Below are positions 53,355-63,287 of a DNA stretch of 64,000 bases, piece by piece. Position 1 is the first letter of the stretch. Each line of letters starts with the position of its first letter. A model generated the notes under the pieces. That model did no database searches, was not told the DNA's origin, and worked only from the letters and a program-made list of their open reading frames with translations. The position numbers and the translations under genes are program-made. The stretch is from Argyresthia goedartella. Taxonomy: Eukaryota; Arthropoda; Insecta; Lepidoptera; Argyresthiidae. Location: contig OX463812.1 of assembly GCA_949825045.1 (NCBI GenBank), positions 4,634,661 through 4,698,660 of the forward strand. Reading direction: 5' to 3'.

Positions 53355-56300
53355 TTATGTATGTCGTTCTTTAAAATTTATGAATTCTTCATAGGAGTAG
53401 AACGACTTCTTGACAAGCCACTTTTTTAGTTTAATTTTAAAGTTTAGGAAGCTCGGTGCATTGGTAATGTCGTCCGGTAGCAAATTGTACACCTTCGGAC
53501 CTATCACCCGTATTGTTTAGGCCATTTTTTCTAATTTATGAGGGACATTGGCTAGTTTATCTGCACCTCTTGTAGTGTGACTGTTTTGGTCACCACGTTT
53601 AGGTAGACTACCAACATTGACTCTCACATGAGTAGCAACTTGAAAAATGAGTAGGGATGGCAATGTCATTATTCCAAGCGCCACAAAGTGCGGTCTGGCG
53701 GATGTGTCCTGGGCCACACGTGCAATCAGTCGTACGGCTCGTTTCTGAAGTCTGAAGATACGCTCCCAGTCAGCAGCGCGCCCCCAGAACTCGATTCCGT
53801 ACGACAGGACTGACTGCACTGTGGCGAAGTAGCAGGTCCGAACCGCTTCTTTAGGAAGTGTTGACGATAGTCTACTGAGCGCAAAACAGGCGCTACCCAA
53901 TTTACCACACAGCTTTTGTATGTGATGCTCCCAGGTCATTGTCTGGTCTATGACAAAACCGAGAAATGATGCGGAGGAGACTTGTTCAATTCTCGTTTCC
54001 TCGACGCGTATATCTAGTAAGCGTCTCCTGCGTCCGGAAAGGTCGAAATTAATTACTTGAGTCTTTGTTATATTGAGTGCGAGGCCGTTTTTTTTAAACC
54101 AATGCCATAATTGGTTTGCGACTTTATTGAGTGTGAACTCTAGTGAGTCAAGAGTTTTGCCCGTGACTACAGATGCTACATCATCTGCGAACATGAACAA
54201 TTCGCCGTCAGTGGTAATCTTCGGTAAGTCATTCAGGAGGAGAGAGAAGGCAAGGTTTGACAGTGAGGAGCCTTGAGGTACACCCACGTCTGTCATGGTT
54301 CCGTCGGATCTTAGGTTACCTCCGGACCCTAAAACATATTGAGTACGATTTTTTAAGAAGCTCCTTATTAGATTTAGTGCTGGGCCGTCGATTCCATGAT
54401 ACATCAGCTTCATTCCGAGCACATCATGATCTGCGACGTCAAACGCTTTGGAGAGGTCACAAAACAAGACGGCTACCTGCATTTGATGTTCACGAGCGCT
54501 CAGGATGCGAAGCACGACCTCACGGGCAAGCATAGTTGTTGAGTGGCCCTGACGATATGCATATTGGCGCTCGGATAGTGCATTGGTCAATGATAGGTGT
54601 TGAACCAATCGAGTGCTTAAGCTATTTTCAAAAATTTTTGCTATAGCAGGTATTATTGCAATCGGACGGTAATTATTGGGATCGCATTTTTTACCTTTGC
54701 CTTTATAAAGGGGACAAATTTTTATTTCTTTGAATGCATCAGGGTATAGACCATTCCGCAAGCAGAGGTTGAACAGTACTGATAACGGTGAAGCTAATGT
54801 TGAAGCGGTCGAATTTATCAGCTCTGTTGAAATATTATAGATATCGCGAGTAGGTTTTACTGCGACTCGCTTTTTTATTATTTCAAAGACTTCTTTAGGC
54901 GTGAACTTAATGAGTCGAATTGCGCGGTCGGCCGGTGGGCGCGCAACTTTAAGCGCTGCGCGGGTGCATTCCAAGTTGGCTCGCGGGGCTCCGCACACGG
55001 CGGCTGCGGATGCGAATTGCACATTGAGGTGGTTCACCAGCTCTTGTTTGTAATTAGAATTGTCACTACCAGGAATTTTTATTGTTTCGGTAAAGTCAGC
55101 ATGAGTTTTCTTTTTTCCAGACTCCATGCTAACTATTCGCCACATTGTTTTTACGATGTTATCATTTTTATATATGATGTCAGTATAATATTGAGTTTTA
55201 TGAGATTATAATTTTAAGTCATATTGCAATTGTAGATCTATTATTTTGTTTTGGATGTCTGTATTATTAGGAGATTTATTATTTATATCGATTATGTCAA
55301 AGATTAAAGATTTCATGTCATATATGTCTTTTGTTATCCATCTATTGTTATATGATACATTCGGTTTTAGTTTATAAGGAAAGCAGATTTCATATTTATT
55401 AATTATAATGTTTATAATTGATTCGGCTAACTCATCGGTGCTTGTTTTGGTGTGGTAGACTAGGGACCAGTCTATGCTTTCGAGTGCCGCTTGGAAGGCT
55501 GCGCGGGCGGCGCGGGTGTTGTCGCGTTCACGGCGCATGCGTGGCTGTTGCACATGCGCGATGCAGGTGAGTGCAGCGCGCACGGCAAGGTGGTCGCTCA
55601 GGTGAGTTACGACGGGACACGGTATGACGGTGCCGGGTGTGGTGTTGCTATAAAGATGATCGAGACTGGTAGCAGTCGTTGCGGTCACACGGGTTGGGAA
55701 GTCAACTTCATTTCTGAAATTATGCGACATCAAAACCTCACTTAGTTGTTTTTGCTCCGAGCTTGTGATCATTGTGTTTATATTGGTATCGCCTACAATT
55801 AAACAATCCATACCTATGTCATTTATCTTGTTAAGAAGCCGATCCAGTATCCCTAAAAATTCAGTAACGCATACAAGATTAGTCCTATAAATGCAAACAA
55901 TTAAAGTCTTATATTCTAATAGTTCTATAGCGGATACTTCACAATATTGCTCAACTGACATGTTACATAGTTCTAAGTTTTCAGTTGCTTTAATGTTGTC
56001 TTTAATGAATATGCATGACCCACCATGCTGTTTTAATTTGCGACAGTAACTAGATAACAAAGTGAATCCATTAATATGTATACAATTTATTTGATCAGTG
56101 GTCAACCAGTGTTCAGTAATTGCTAGTATGTCACAGTTTAATTCCTGTTGTAATGCAACCTCTATGTGTTTTGTTTTGGAGCTCAAAGATCTAATATTTT
56201 GCTGTGCTATGAACAATTGTTTGTAATTTACTTGTCTTGGCGCAAGCGACGACGGTGGCTGCGGGGGTCTGAGGCAGCGGGGGGCCGGACGCAGCGGCAT
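53355..56300 (-). pseudogene. LINE family C ORF2 (endonuclease-reverse transcriptase), two nonsense codons
   Basis: 982 codons in a single frame, broken only by TAA at 55206-55208 and TAA at 53517-53519. Endonuclease: LFIAQQNIRSLSSKT, LAITEHWL, GGSCIFIKDN, CLIVGDTNIN, SLDHLYSN, LSDHLAV (catalytic His). Reverse transcriptase: NYRPIAIIPAIAKIFEN, LFCDLSKAFDVADHDVL (first Asp), GVPQGSSLSNLAFSLLLNDL, FMFADDVAS (catalytic pair), SFLGFVIDQTMTWEHHI thumb. The second stop removes the last 54 codons (IRVIGPKVYNLLPDDITN). The start overlaps the end of ORF1 by 110 bp in another frame, suggesting reinitiation or frameshifting. Confidence 0.92.
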
Positions 56301-57252
56301 AATTGGCTCTTCCGATCGCTGGGAGGGCGTCGGCGGTAGCTGCGCGGGGCGCGGAGTTGGCGGGCGAGCGCCTCGCTCGCCCCGTGCTGCGATGAAACCA
56401 CTCGCTTACCTCGGTCCGCGGAGGCCAGTTGTCAGCGTTCATGAAGTATTCGAGTTTGCTCTCGGGTAGCGTGATTGCAAATGAAGCGTAGTGTTCATGT
56501 TTCAGTTTGATTTTTTCTACTTTGTAACCGTTAGATGGGTTCTTTTTTTGCATGAAGGCTACCATGGACTCCTCGGTGGTATCTGATCTAAGAAAGCAGG
56601 CGTGGATTTTCTTCACACTTTCGACAGTATGCAGCTCAGTGTCCAGTGCGCCTGTTCCTCTGATGACCCGCCTTGTGTTCCTTCGGTATTGTTTACGAGA
56701 TTTTACTTCTATCCATGGGGTATCGTCATTATGTGCTGATTGTATTAGTGGATGGTCTAAGTGTATCATAGGTGTTGCTGACTCGATCTGATTTTTTATC
56801 ATTGTAGTCGGGGTAACTTTTGCCTGAGGTTGGAGTGTTCCTATGGACGGCGTTAGTGGTGTTGTTAACGATGGACTACTCAATGAAGTCTGCTTTGTTG
56901 CTGGTTTATTTGCATTCAAGGATGGATGAGAGGGTCTAGAGGCAGTCCGTTGTTGTTGTCGATTATTGAGTCGGTTCTCGCGTGCTGTGATTGGGCCATA
57001 GTAGTTAGACGTACCTTTTGGAGGCGCTGATTGGTGCCTTTCTGCTGGCGTCAAGGTTTTGTTCGCGCTTTGTACAGTAGTGTTCTGCGGTGTTTTGATT
57101 TTGTCCGTTACATTGATTCTCGAGTCCTGAACGCTAGAAAATTGTTCTTCTAAGCGCTTGATAGTCGCGGTAAGGCACTGAATTTGGGTTTCAATGGGTG
57201 CTAGGTACTGCACCAATAGTTTCTCGACGATATCGACAGTAACGTGCGTCAT
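56191..57252 (-). CDS. LINE family C ORF1 protein
   Basis: An intact frame of 353 codons. A short coiled-coil-like N-terminus (ETQIQCLTATIKRLEEQFSS) is followed by a long Pro/Thr/Ser-rich stretch, then a compact domain from about residue 185 (DTPWIEVKSRKQYRRNTRRV, SVKKIHACFLRSDTTEESMV, FAITLPESKLEYFMNADNWP). That domain resembles the C-terminal region of ORF1 proteins in some CR1/Jockey-type LINEs. The last 80 residues are Ala/Pro/Arg-rich, in a GC-rich stretch that also encodes the start of ORF2. Expected to bind LINE RNA. Confidence 0.8.
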   Translation of the reverse strand: MTHVTVDIVEKLLVQYLAPIETQIQCLTATIKRLEEQFSSVQDSRINVTDKIKTPQNTTVQSANKTLTPAERHQSAPPKGTSNYYGPITARENRLNNRQQQRTASRPSHPSLNANKPATKQTSLSSPSLTTPLTPSIGTLQPQAKVTPTTMIKNQIESATPMIHLDHPLIQSAHNDDTPWIEVKSRKQYRRNTRRVIRGTGALDTELHTVESVKKIHACFLRSDTTEESMVAFMQKKNPSNGYKVEKIKLKHEHYASFAITLPESKLEYFMNADNWPPRTEVSEWFHRSTGRARRSPANSAPRAATADALPAIGRANYAAASGPPLPQTPAATVVACAKTSKLQTIVHSTAKY

Positions 57253-57300
57253 TTTGGTATTATTTAGATTAAATTATACGAGAGGCACTTTTTAGTCAAC

Positions 57301-57859
57301 CACTTGCTCCGGAGGGGAGGGGAGGCAAAAAAACAGGTACGCAAGTTATGGCCTGACATTTCTGGATATTGTTTTAACTCTGGGGTTTCATTGGTATATT
57401 GGGGTATTATTGGTTTTATTTACTGAAATAAGTATTTTGAGTTGATGGTTATACAGAGCTGGATATGACCGACGGACGGTGATTGATTGTTAAAGGTAAA
57501 ATAAATGGTTTGAATTAGCTGTATATCAGATTATATAGGCATAAGTATTTAAGGTTATATTTATATTCCTAAGATTTTCAACAGCCATGTTATAAACAAT
57601 ATTTGTGTGATAATGGTTAATCATTCACTACCTACTTTTAAGTACAAAAGTAATGTATTGAAGATATTTAAAGCCCAACCACGAAATTTAAAAAAGAGTT
57701 AAAAAAAAACAAACTCCCTTTCTATCCGCAATATCAATTTGGAAAACGATGCCCCAAACACCCTCTATATTAAACAAAAGTAAATGTCCTGACCCTGATA
57801 GTCTAAGATTGAGGCCATTAATGGATTTAACGGTATAACCTAGATATATAATATAGCTG
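57301..57859. other. unassigned spacer, possibly more of the decayed LINE at 57.9 kb
   Basis: AT-rich. Only weak LINE-like phrases (PKHPLY near 57750) are legible. Confidence 0.4.
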
Positions 57860-58445
57860 AGTGTGAGTTTAGATGGTGTCTATCTACCGACTGTTAACTC
57901 ATGCCGGTTTGTTGGCTTCACGTTGGCCCAAAACTTCAGTGGCACGGACACATTGACGAAATATGTAAAAAGCTAAATAAGGCTTTTAGGATCTTTCCAT
58001 CTGCAGACTCACTTCCACCCTCACCAAAGAGAACATACTTAAAGCATACTATGGCTACTTTCACAACCATCTTAACTATTAGAATAGACCTATCGGGCCT
58101 TTCCGCAGACAGAGATAGACCATTTTTAATACAGAAGAAAGTGATTATCCGAATTCTTGAAATACCGTGGGACACCCCTGCGAAACCATTATTTATAGAG
58201 TTAAGTATATTAACCACTACGTCGTTATATATATATTAAAGGTTGCAAAATACGCGACAGTACAAAGATGCGTTCCCCGATATAGCTTCAAGTGGATATA
58301 AATTCAACGCAAGGAGGAAAAATCATATACGCTGTGTCAGGCATCGTCTGGCAAAGACAGGGAACATGATTTATATAATGGGATCTAAAGTGTATAGTAA
58401 ATTACTTCAAAACATAAAATACACCATATCTTACCCAAATCTACA
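57860..58445 (+). mobile_element. decayed LINE, RT thumb and C-terminus
   Basis: Reads VGPKLQWHGHIDEICKKLNK, AFRI, FLIQKKVIIRILE, LFIELSILTTTSLYIY and RHRLAKTGNMIY, matching the ITID-LQWGPHI to C-terminal region of J1-type LINEs, with frameshifts. It stands head-to-head with the minus-strand LINE that follows. Confidence 0.7.
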
Positions 58446-58454
58446 TTACTGATG

Positions 58455-59760
58455 GTAGTGGTGTTTTTAACACAGTCTCTGCTTTATATGGAGATGAGTT
58501 TAGACCCTCTGTTCTGAGGTGAGTAAGGGTACATTGGTGAAGAATGTTTCAAAAGCTGGAGCTACATCAGCAATATATTTAATAACATCATCACCTATCT
58601 TTACCTCCCTTTAAGCAGAATGTAGTGTCTCTAGGTATAACTTTGCCAGTTTCACTGTTTATTATTTTCCGAAACTATTTTCGTTTTTTTTTTTAATTTT
58701 GTATTTTTCTGTATTTTTTTTTGAAATATTCTACTTTTAGGAATTTCAAGAGACACCCAGTCAATAAAATTTCACTTCGAGTTGTTGTCAGTGACTTTCT
58801 TTAATTTAAAAGCTTTATTTAATTCTCTTTGAATAATGTCAAAGAAGTCTGAATAAATTGTGTCCGGGTTCTGTTCACAAAAGTCCGGGACTGGCAGTTT
58901 CATATAGTGATGGTCATAACGGCTACATTTTGAATACATGCTACATGGAATACGCCTTATTTTTATAGCATGCTATTTTAGACGTTATGTCATAACGAAT
59001 GCAACGAAGGCGAAGGCGTTGTAAATGTTTTAACGTTAGCGAGCGCTATGTTACAATCTGGCGCTAGATTAATAGTCTGCTAAATAATTATGAATTAAAT
59101 TAGACTGCCATAATATAATGAAGTTTCCTTCATATTTGCAAGCTTAGGACTGTCTATAGCTTTGGTATTCTTTATTTTGGTTTTAACTTAAAGATGATTT
59201 GTTAAATAAAAAAAATAAGAATCACTTGCTTGACATAAAGTTGAGAACATATTTACACAAACAAAACTATGAAAATGTATTGTACCCATAGTATGTGAGT
59301 TTCTAAAACACAACGTTCGTTCATCACACAAATGTATACAAAGATTACACGAGAGTCAACGTGTACGAGTTACGTTTGATTGAGTACGAGAAAGCGCGCA
59401 AAATTGCGCAATATCCAGCGCAGTTGCGAGCTAGGTACCGGTCGATTAATCAATCAAGCACTATGCTATTTTTAACGTAATGCTATAAAGTCCACAGGCG
59501 CTAGTAAAAGCAGCGCGCATAGCGTCGTTCCGTTTCGTTATAACACAGCTCTATCTGATTCGACATATAGCACGCGCTATTGGTTACAAGTAAATAGCGT
59601 GCTATTTGTAACGGCTATACGTTATATTAACCACCACTAGTTTCATATCTAGGTTTTTCATAAATGTTTCTAGTTTAAGGGCTGTGTAATTGGCCTATAA
59701 AATGATGGATTAGGTTAAGCCTTACAAGCAATTGGGAATGCATCTGTTTGACCGCTGTGA
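58455..59760 (-). mobile_element. decayed J1-like LINE linker region, split by a hAT MITE
   Basis: The minus strand reads the endonuclease-RT linker: MKNLDMKLPVPDFCEQNPDT (across the MITE), IYSDFFDIIQRELNKAFKLK, NFIDWVSLEIPKVEYFKK, DTTFCLKGG, ILHQCTLTHLRTEGL. The last pieces match the 48.3 kb copy (DFCLKIGDD, CTLTHNRSS). Stops are common. Confidence 0.75.
58905..59639. mobile_element. 735-bp non-autonomous hAT element
   Basis: The exact 8-bp target duplication GTTTCATA flanks it (58897-58904, 59640-59647). Ends TAGTGATGGT and (reverse complement) TAGTGGTGGT fit the hAT terminal pattern. It interrupts a LINE reading frame that closes up when the element and one GTTTCATA are removed. The interior has sub-terminal repeats around TATAGC/GCTATT words and no transposase. 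Confidence 0.92.
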
Positions 59761-59884
59761 CAATTTAGGTCAAATTTTGTTAACATTTTAACTTTTGAAT
59801 AAACAATCGCAAAAAATGTTAAATGTTATGTTATGTTAAATGGCTCTAAAAATACATGATTAAGATTAAATTGTTTTTCACCAC

Positions 59885-60290
59885 ATTAGAGTGGTGCTTG
59901 ATGTCCTCTATAGCCTCTCTCTTTGTATTGATTACTTCGACACCTTTGAATCTCTTCTTAATGATTTGACCCCAATTTACGACGACACTCACATATTCGA
60001 GGATTTCAACACCTGTCTCCTCAAATATAATTCCCGTTTTGCCAAACTCAGGTCCATAGTTAATTCATTCAATCTCCACATCTGGCTACTTGAGGCCACT
60101 CATTTCCAACCGCATTGTTCTCCCTCTCTACTAGACATCATAATCGTCTTCAACTTGGATATGGTTGTTCCTCACGGTTAACTTAACTCTCCTTTATCCT
60201 TTCACGATCTCATTTACCTATCCTATAAGATTAGAACTCCGAAGAGTAGAACGAAATTCATAGATACTCGAAGCTTCTAAGGCATAGTCC
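59885..60290 (+). mobile_element. LINE family A endonuclease fragment
   Basis: Encodes DYFDTFESLLNDLTPIYDDT, FEDFNTCLLKYNSR, ATHFQPHCSPSLLDIIIV and SFHDLIYLSYKIRTPK, directly homologous to ORF2 of the LINE at 29.3 kb (FDSFESILNDLSPLYSDT, GDFNTCLLK). The catalytic GDFN is changed to EDFN. Truncated at both ends. Confidence 0.88.
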
Positions 60291-60429
60291 ACACCCACAA
60301 AAAAAAACAATGTGAAACGTCAATCTATTCCCTGTAAAGTTTGTGATCTATGAGTGACCTCTCGTGATTGTAGGTTATATTGTTATATACAGCTTTTTTT
60401 TATATTTAATCGTTACGACAAGAACGGCA

Positions 60430-61548
60430 AAATTTTTAAAAGCAGATTCGTGAAATTATCCTCAAGTTACTAAAATTATGATTACTTCGAAGTTCATGTC
60501 GAATTCCAGCAACCACAAAAAAACAGGTGTTATTCCAAAGGAAACTCTCAGTCAATGTGTGGGCTGGAGTGATAGGCAGGGAGTTGATTGGGCCACACTT
60601 CTTACCAGATACCTTAAACGGCCAAAACTACTTGAATTTTGTCCAGAACGACCTCCTGGTTTCGGTAGAAGAGTTTGGAGTTCCGATGGATCGGAAACTC
60701 ATATTCCAACAAGACGGCTGTCCAGCACATTGGACTATTGAAGTCAGAATCTATCTTGACGACTGTTTTCCCAGTTGCTGGATCGGCAGAGACGGACCTA
60801 TTCCTTGGCCTGCTCGTTCACCAGACCTGACCCCAGTGGACTATTTTGTGTGGGGCAGAGCCAAAGAACTGGTCTATTCCAACGTTGCCATCAACAAATA
60901 GAAGAGTTGATTTCTAAAATAAGAATGGCTTTCGACACCATGAAAGATGAAATGAAGCTCAAAATTACGATCGCAGAAGTTCAAAGACGGGCTCGTGTCT
61001 GTGTGTGGAACCAAGGATCTCATTTCGAGCATGTATAGCATAAATTTAATAAATAAAAAAGACCGTCTAAAAGGTCTTTATTTCTCCCTCAAACTGGTTA
61101 GTAGGTCATAACTTCAAGAATGTGTGAGATATCTACGTCAATAATACCTTTATTGAAAGATCATTAATTAAGAATGTTTTTATAAAGATTTGCACATACA
61201 AAGCTTTACTTGTTTTTGTTAAATAAGGTCCGAAAAACTTATTTTATTGATGATGGAAATTTGCCGTGTTATTCAATGGTCTGTATAAACCAAGTCTGAC
61301 GTAGCAGATGTACAAATTAAGCTTTATTAGAATGCTTATTAAGTGATTTATTGGAAACAATTATCAAATAATCCAATTATGGTTCAGTTTTGCAATGATA
61401 TAATCACTTAACTGTGAAAATCTGGAAATTTTCTTCAAAAACACTAAATCATCAATAAAAATGTAAGGGTTCGCCATATGTATGTTTCGCTCAAATGGTC
61501 TCTACTAACTTCGGTTTAAGTCGTTGCCTCGATCTACCGTACAACCTG
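60430..61548 (+). mobile_element. rosa-like (DD41D) mariner, 3' part, copy 2
   Basis: Holds the catalytic half of the transposase gene and the 3' flank to a right end resembling GATCTACCGTACAACCTGTA. The matching left end is not seen near 60300-60430. Homologous to 35621-36458. Confidence 0.85.
60480..61038 (+). pseudogene. rosa-like mariner transposase, C-terminal half
   Basis: Reads LSVNVWAGVIGRELIGPHFL, LNFVQNDL, IFQQDGCPAHWTIEVRIYLD (second Asp), PWPARSPDLTPVDYFVWGRA (third Asp) and, after a frame break near 60895, IRMAFDTMKDEMKLKIT to NQGSHFEHV. By count 41 residues separate the two Asp residues, the DD41D spacing of the rosa family. The first catalytic Asp and the DNA-binding domain are missing upstream. 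Confidence 0.85.
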
Positions 61549-61559
61549 TATAACAATAA

Positions 61560-61908
61560 TATTCAATATTTTTTTTTAGTCAGATTAGGACTGGAGTGAC
61601 TTAAGGTTTGACAGTTGCCTTCACTCATTTACTTGGCAGTCGTTGGTTGTCTCGACTGCCACTTTTTTGTGGTAGGCAAAGAAATTCATCCCATTACGTC
61701 ATTTGGTGACGTCAGGTTTAATTTTTGCGGGTAAAATTTTAGCTTAGTTTTTTAAATAGAGGCAATGAATAAAACTCAAAAAATATTTAAATTCGTTTCT
61801 TAAAATATTCTGTAATTAAAAAAAAATAAAAACAAAATATATGTTTCAGAAAAATGCATGGCCATGGTCTGTCCCTTCTGTGATTTCCCTTTCCCTTTCC
61901 AGTTATAT
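61560..61908. other. unassigned spacer
   Basis: No recognised element. Contains TTACGTCATTTGGTGACGTC (CRE-like palindromic words, 61695-61714) of unknown meaning. Confidence 0.4.
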
Positions 61909-63168
61909 TTAGACATGTTTATTATTTATGTAAACATTTATATAGCAAAATGAACTTAATAAAACATAGATTCTTATGGTAATAAAGTTTATTCAAAATG
62001 ACCCCCGCGATTTTGAATACAGGCCTTTATTCTGCGCGGCCAGTCGTCTATCGCAGCACGAACGAGGTCCATGTCAATATCGGCGGCTGCCTTAATCAAG
62101 GATGCCTTGAGTGACTCCAAATCAGGATGAGTCTTTAAGCAGGCCTTTTCCTCCAAGTATTGCCATATCTTGTAATCTAACGGACTCAAATCTGGACTGG
62201 AGGAGGGCCAGTCTTCGTGCCGGATGAAGTCGATTTCATGCGCCGCCAACCAGTCTTGTGTGCTTTTCGCTCTATGAGCTGGCGCAGAATCTTGTTGGAA
62301 TACCCAGTGCCTGTTATTAAACATGGTATGATAAACAGGTTCCACAAGGTTCTTGAGGACTGTATTTTGATACACAACTGCATTCGTTTTTACGCCTTTC
62401 TCCCAAAAATGTACCTAAGTTAAGCCCCAATAAGAGACTCCCAACCAAACCATGAGCGAGGATGGAAAATGACCTCTTTGGACACGCGGAATACGGTTGC
62501 TCGCTTCTTCACTGCTGTGTGCGTACACCTTATCATTTTGTTTGTTGTAGCTCTCTTCCACGGTGAAAATTTTTTCATCCGAAAAAAGAATTTCCCGATG
62601 CTTTTTTCCCGCGTACCGCTTCAACAAAGCGCGGCATCTCTTCCGTCTCAGGTCCATTAAACGAGCGTCCAAACGATGTCCTGTTTTTCTTCGATATGCC
62701 CTAAGCCCTAAGTCTTCATTTAACACCCTTTTCACCGTGGTCCTGCTTAACCCCATCTGAAGAGCCAACAGTTTCTGCTTACGTATGGGATTTCTTTGAA
62801 TTCGCGCCTTCACAGCTTTTATCACTGCTGGAATCCTAACAGAGCGAGGGCGACCACTTCTTGACCTGTCATCTACACTAGAGTCTTCATTGTATCGTTT
62901 TATGGTACGATAAACGAATCTTTTGGTTATATTCAAATTTTTCAGTAAGTCGAAAATCTGAATTGGCGCGTAACCGCAACGATGCAACGCAATTACTGCG
63001 ACACGATCTTCTTTAAGTGTCCACTCCATATTTAAAAATGAGGAAAATTCTAAAAAGTACACATTTTTATTTTCATGAAAAATTCGAAATTCGAATTCAA
63101 TAAACTTTTTTGTGGCCAGCGTTCTAAATTCAAAAGTTTTTATTGTGTGACAGAACTTATGACCTGAC
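61909..63168 (-). mobile_element. maT (DD37D) mariner, copy 2, one end missing
   Basis: The right end (AGTCAGGTCATAAGTTCTGT as reverse complement, 63147-63168) is present. On the left, homology to copy 1 begins abruptly at AGACATGTTTATTAT (61911), so the left terminal repeat is lost. It carries a transposase gene with a single nonsense codon. Confidence 0.9.
61989..63029 (-). pseudogene. maT mariner transposase with one nonsense codon
   Basis: 347 codons from ATG 63029 to the stop at 61989, interrupted only by TAG at 62415-62417 (copy 1 has GAG, Glu). Features: N-terminal double helix-turn-helix (RCGYAPIQIFDLLKNLNI, KQKLLALQMGLSRTTVKRVL), SGRPRSVR linker, catalytic LFSDEKIF, WVFQQDSAPAHR and SPDLSPLDYKIWQ. 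Thirty-seven residues lie between the second and third Asp (DD37D, maT family). Length is typical of mariner (about 345). The same frame continues upstream of the Met without a stop, so the start is chosen by homology of length. Confidence 0.93.
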
Positions 63169-63287
63169 TGTTTATACTGATAACCCTTATTGCTAGAAAT
63201 TGACAGCATACACAAGTACTTTAATACGAGGCATCAATATAAATAAACGATATAAAACACTAACACATACCAGAATAAATGTGTATA

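Larger units (their letters stand above)
53151..57300 (-). mobile_element. nearly full-length two-ORF LINE (family C)
   Basis: Minus-strand LINE with ORF1 (57252-56191), overlapping ORF2 (56300-53355) and a 3' UTR ending in tandem GTCTTAT units (53151-53168). The start of the 5' UTR is near 57300 but not exactly resolved. Only two nonsense codons disturb ORF2, so the insertion is fairly young. RT-type motifs place it among CR1/Jockey-like LINEs. Confidence 0.9.
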
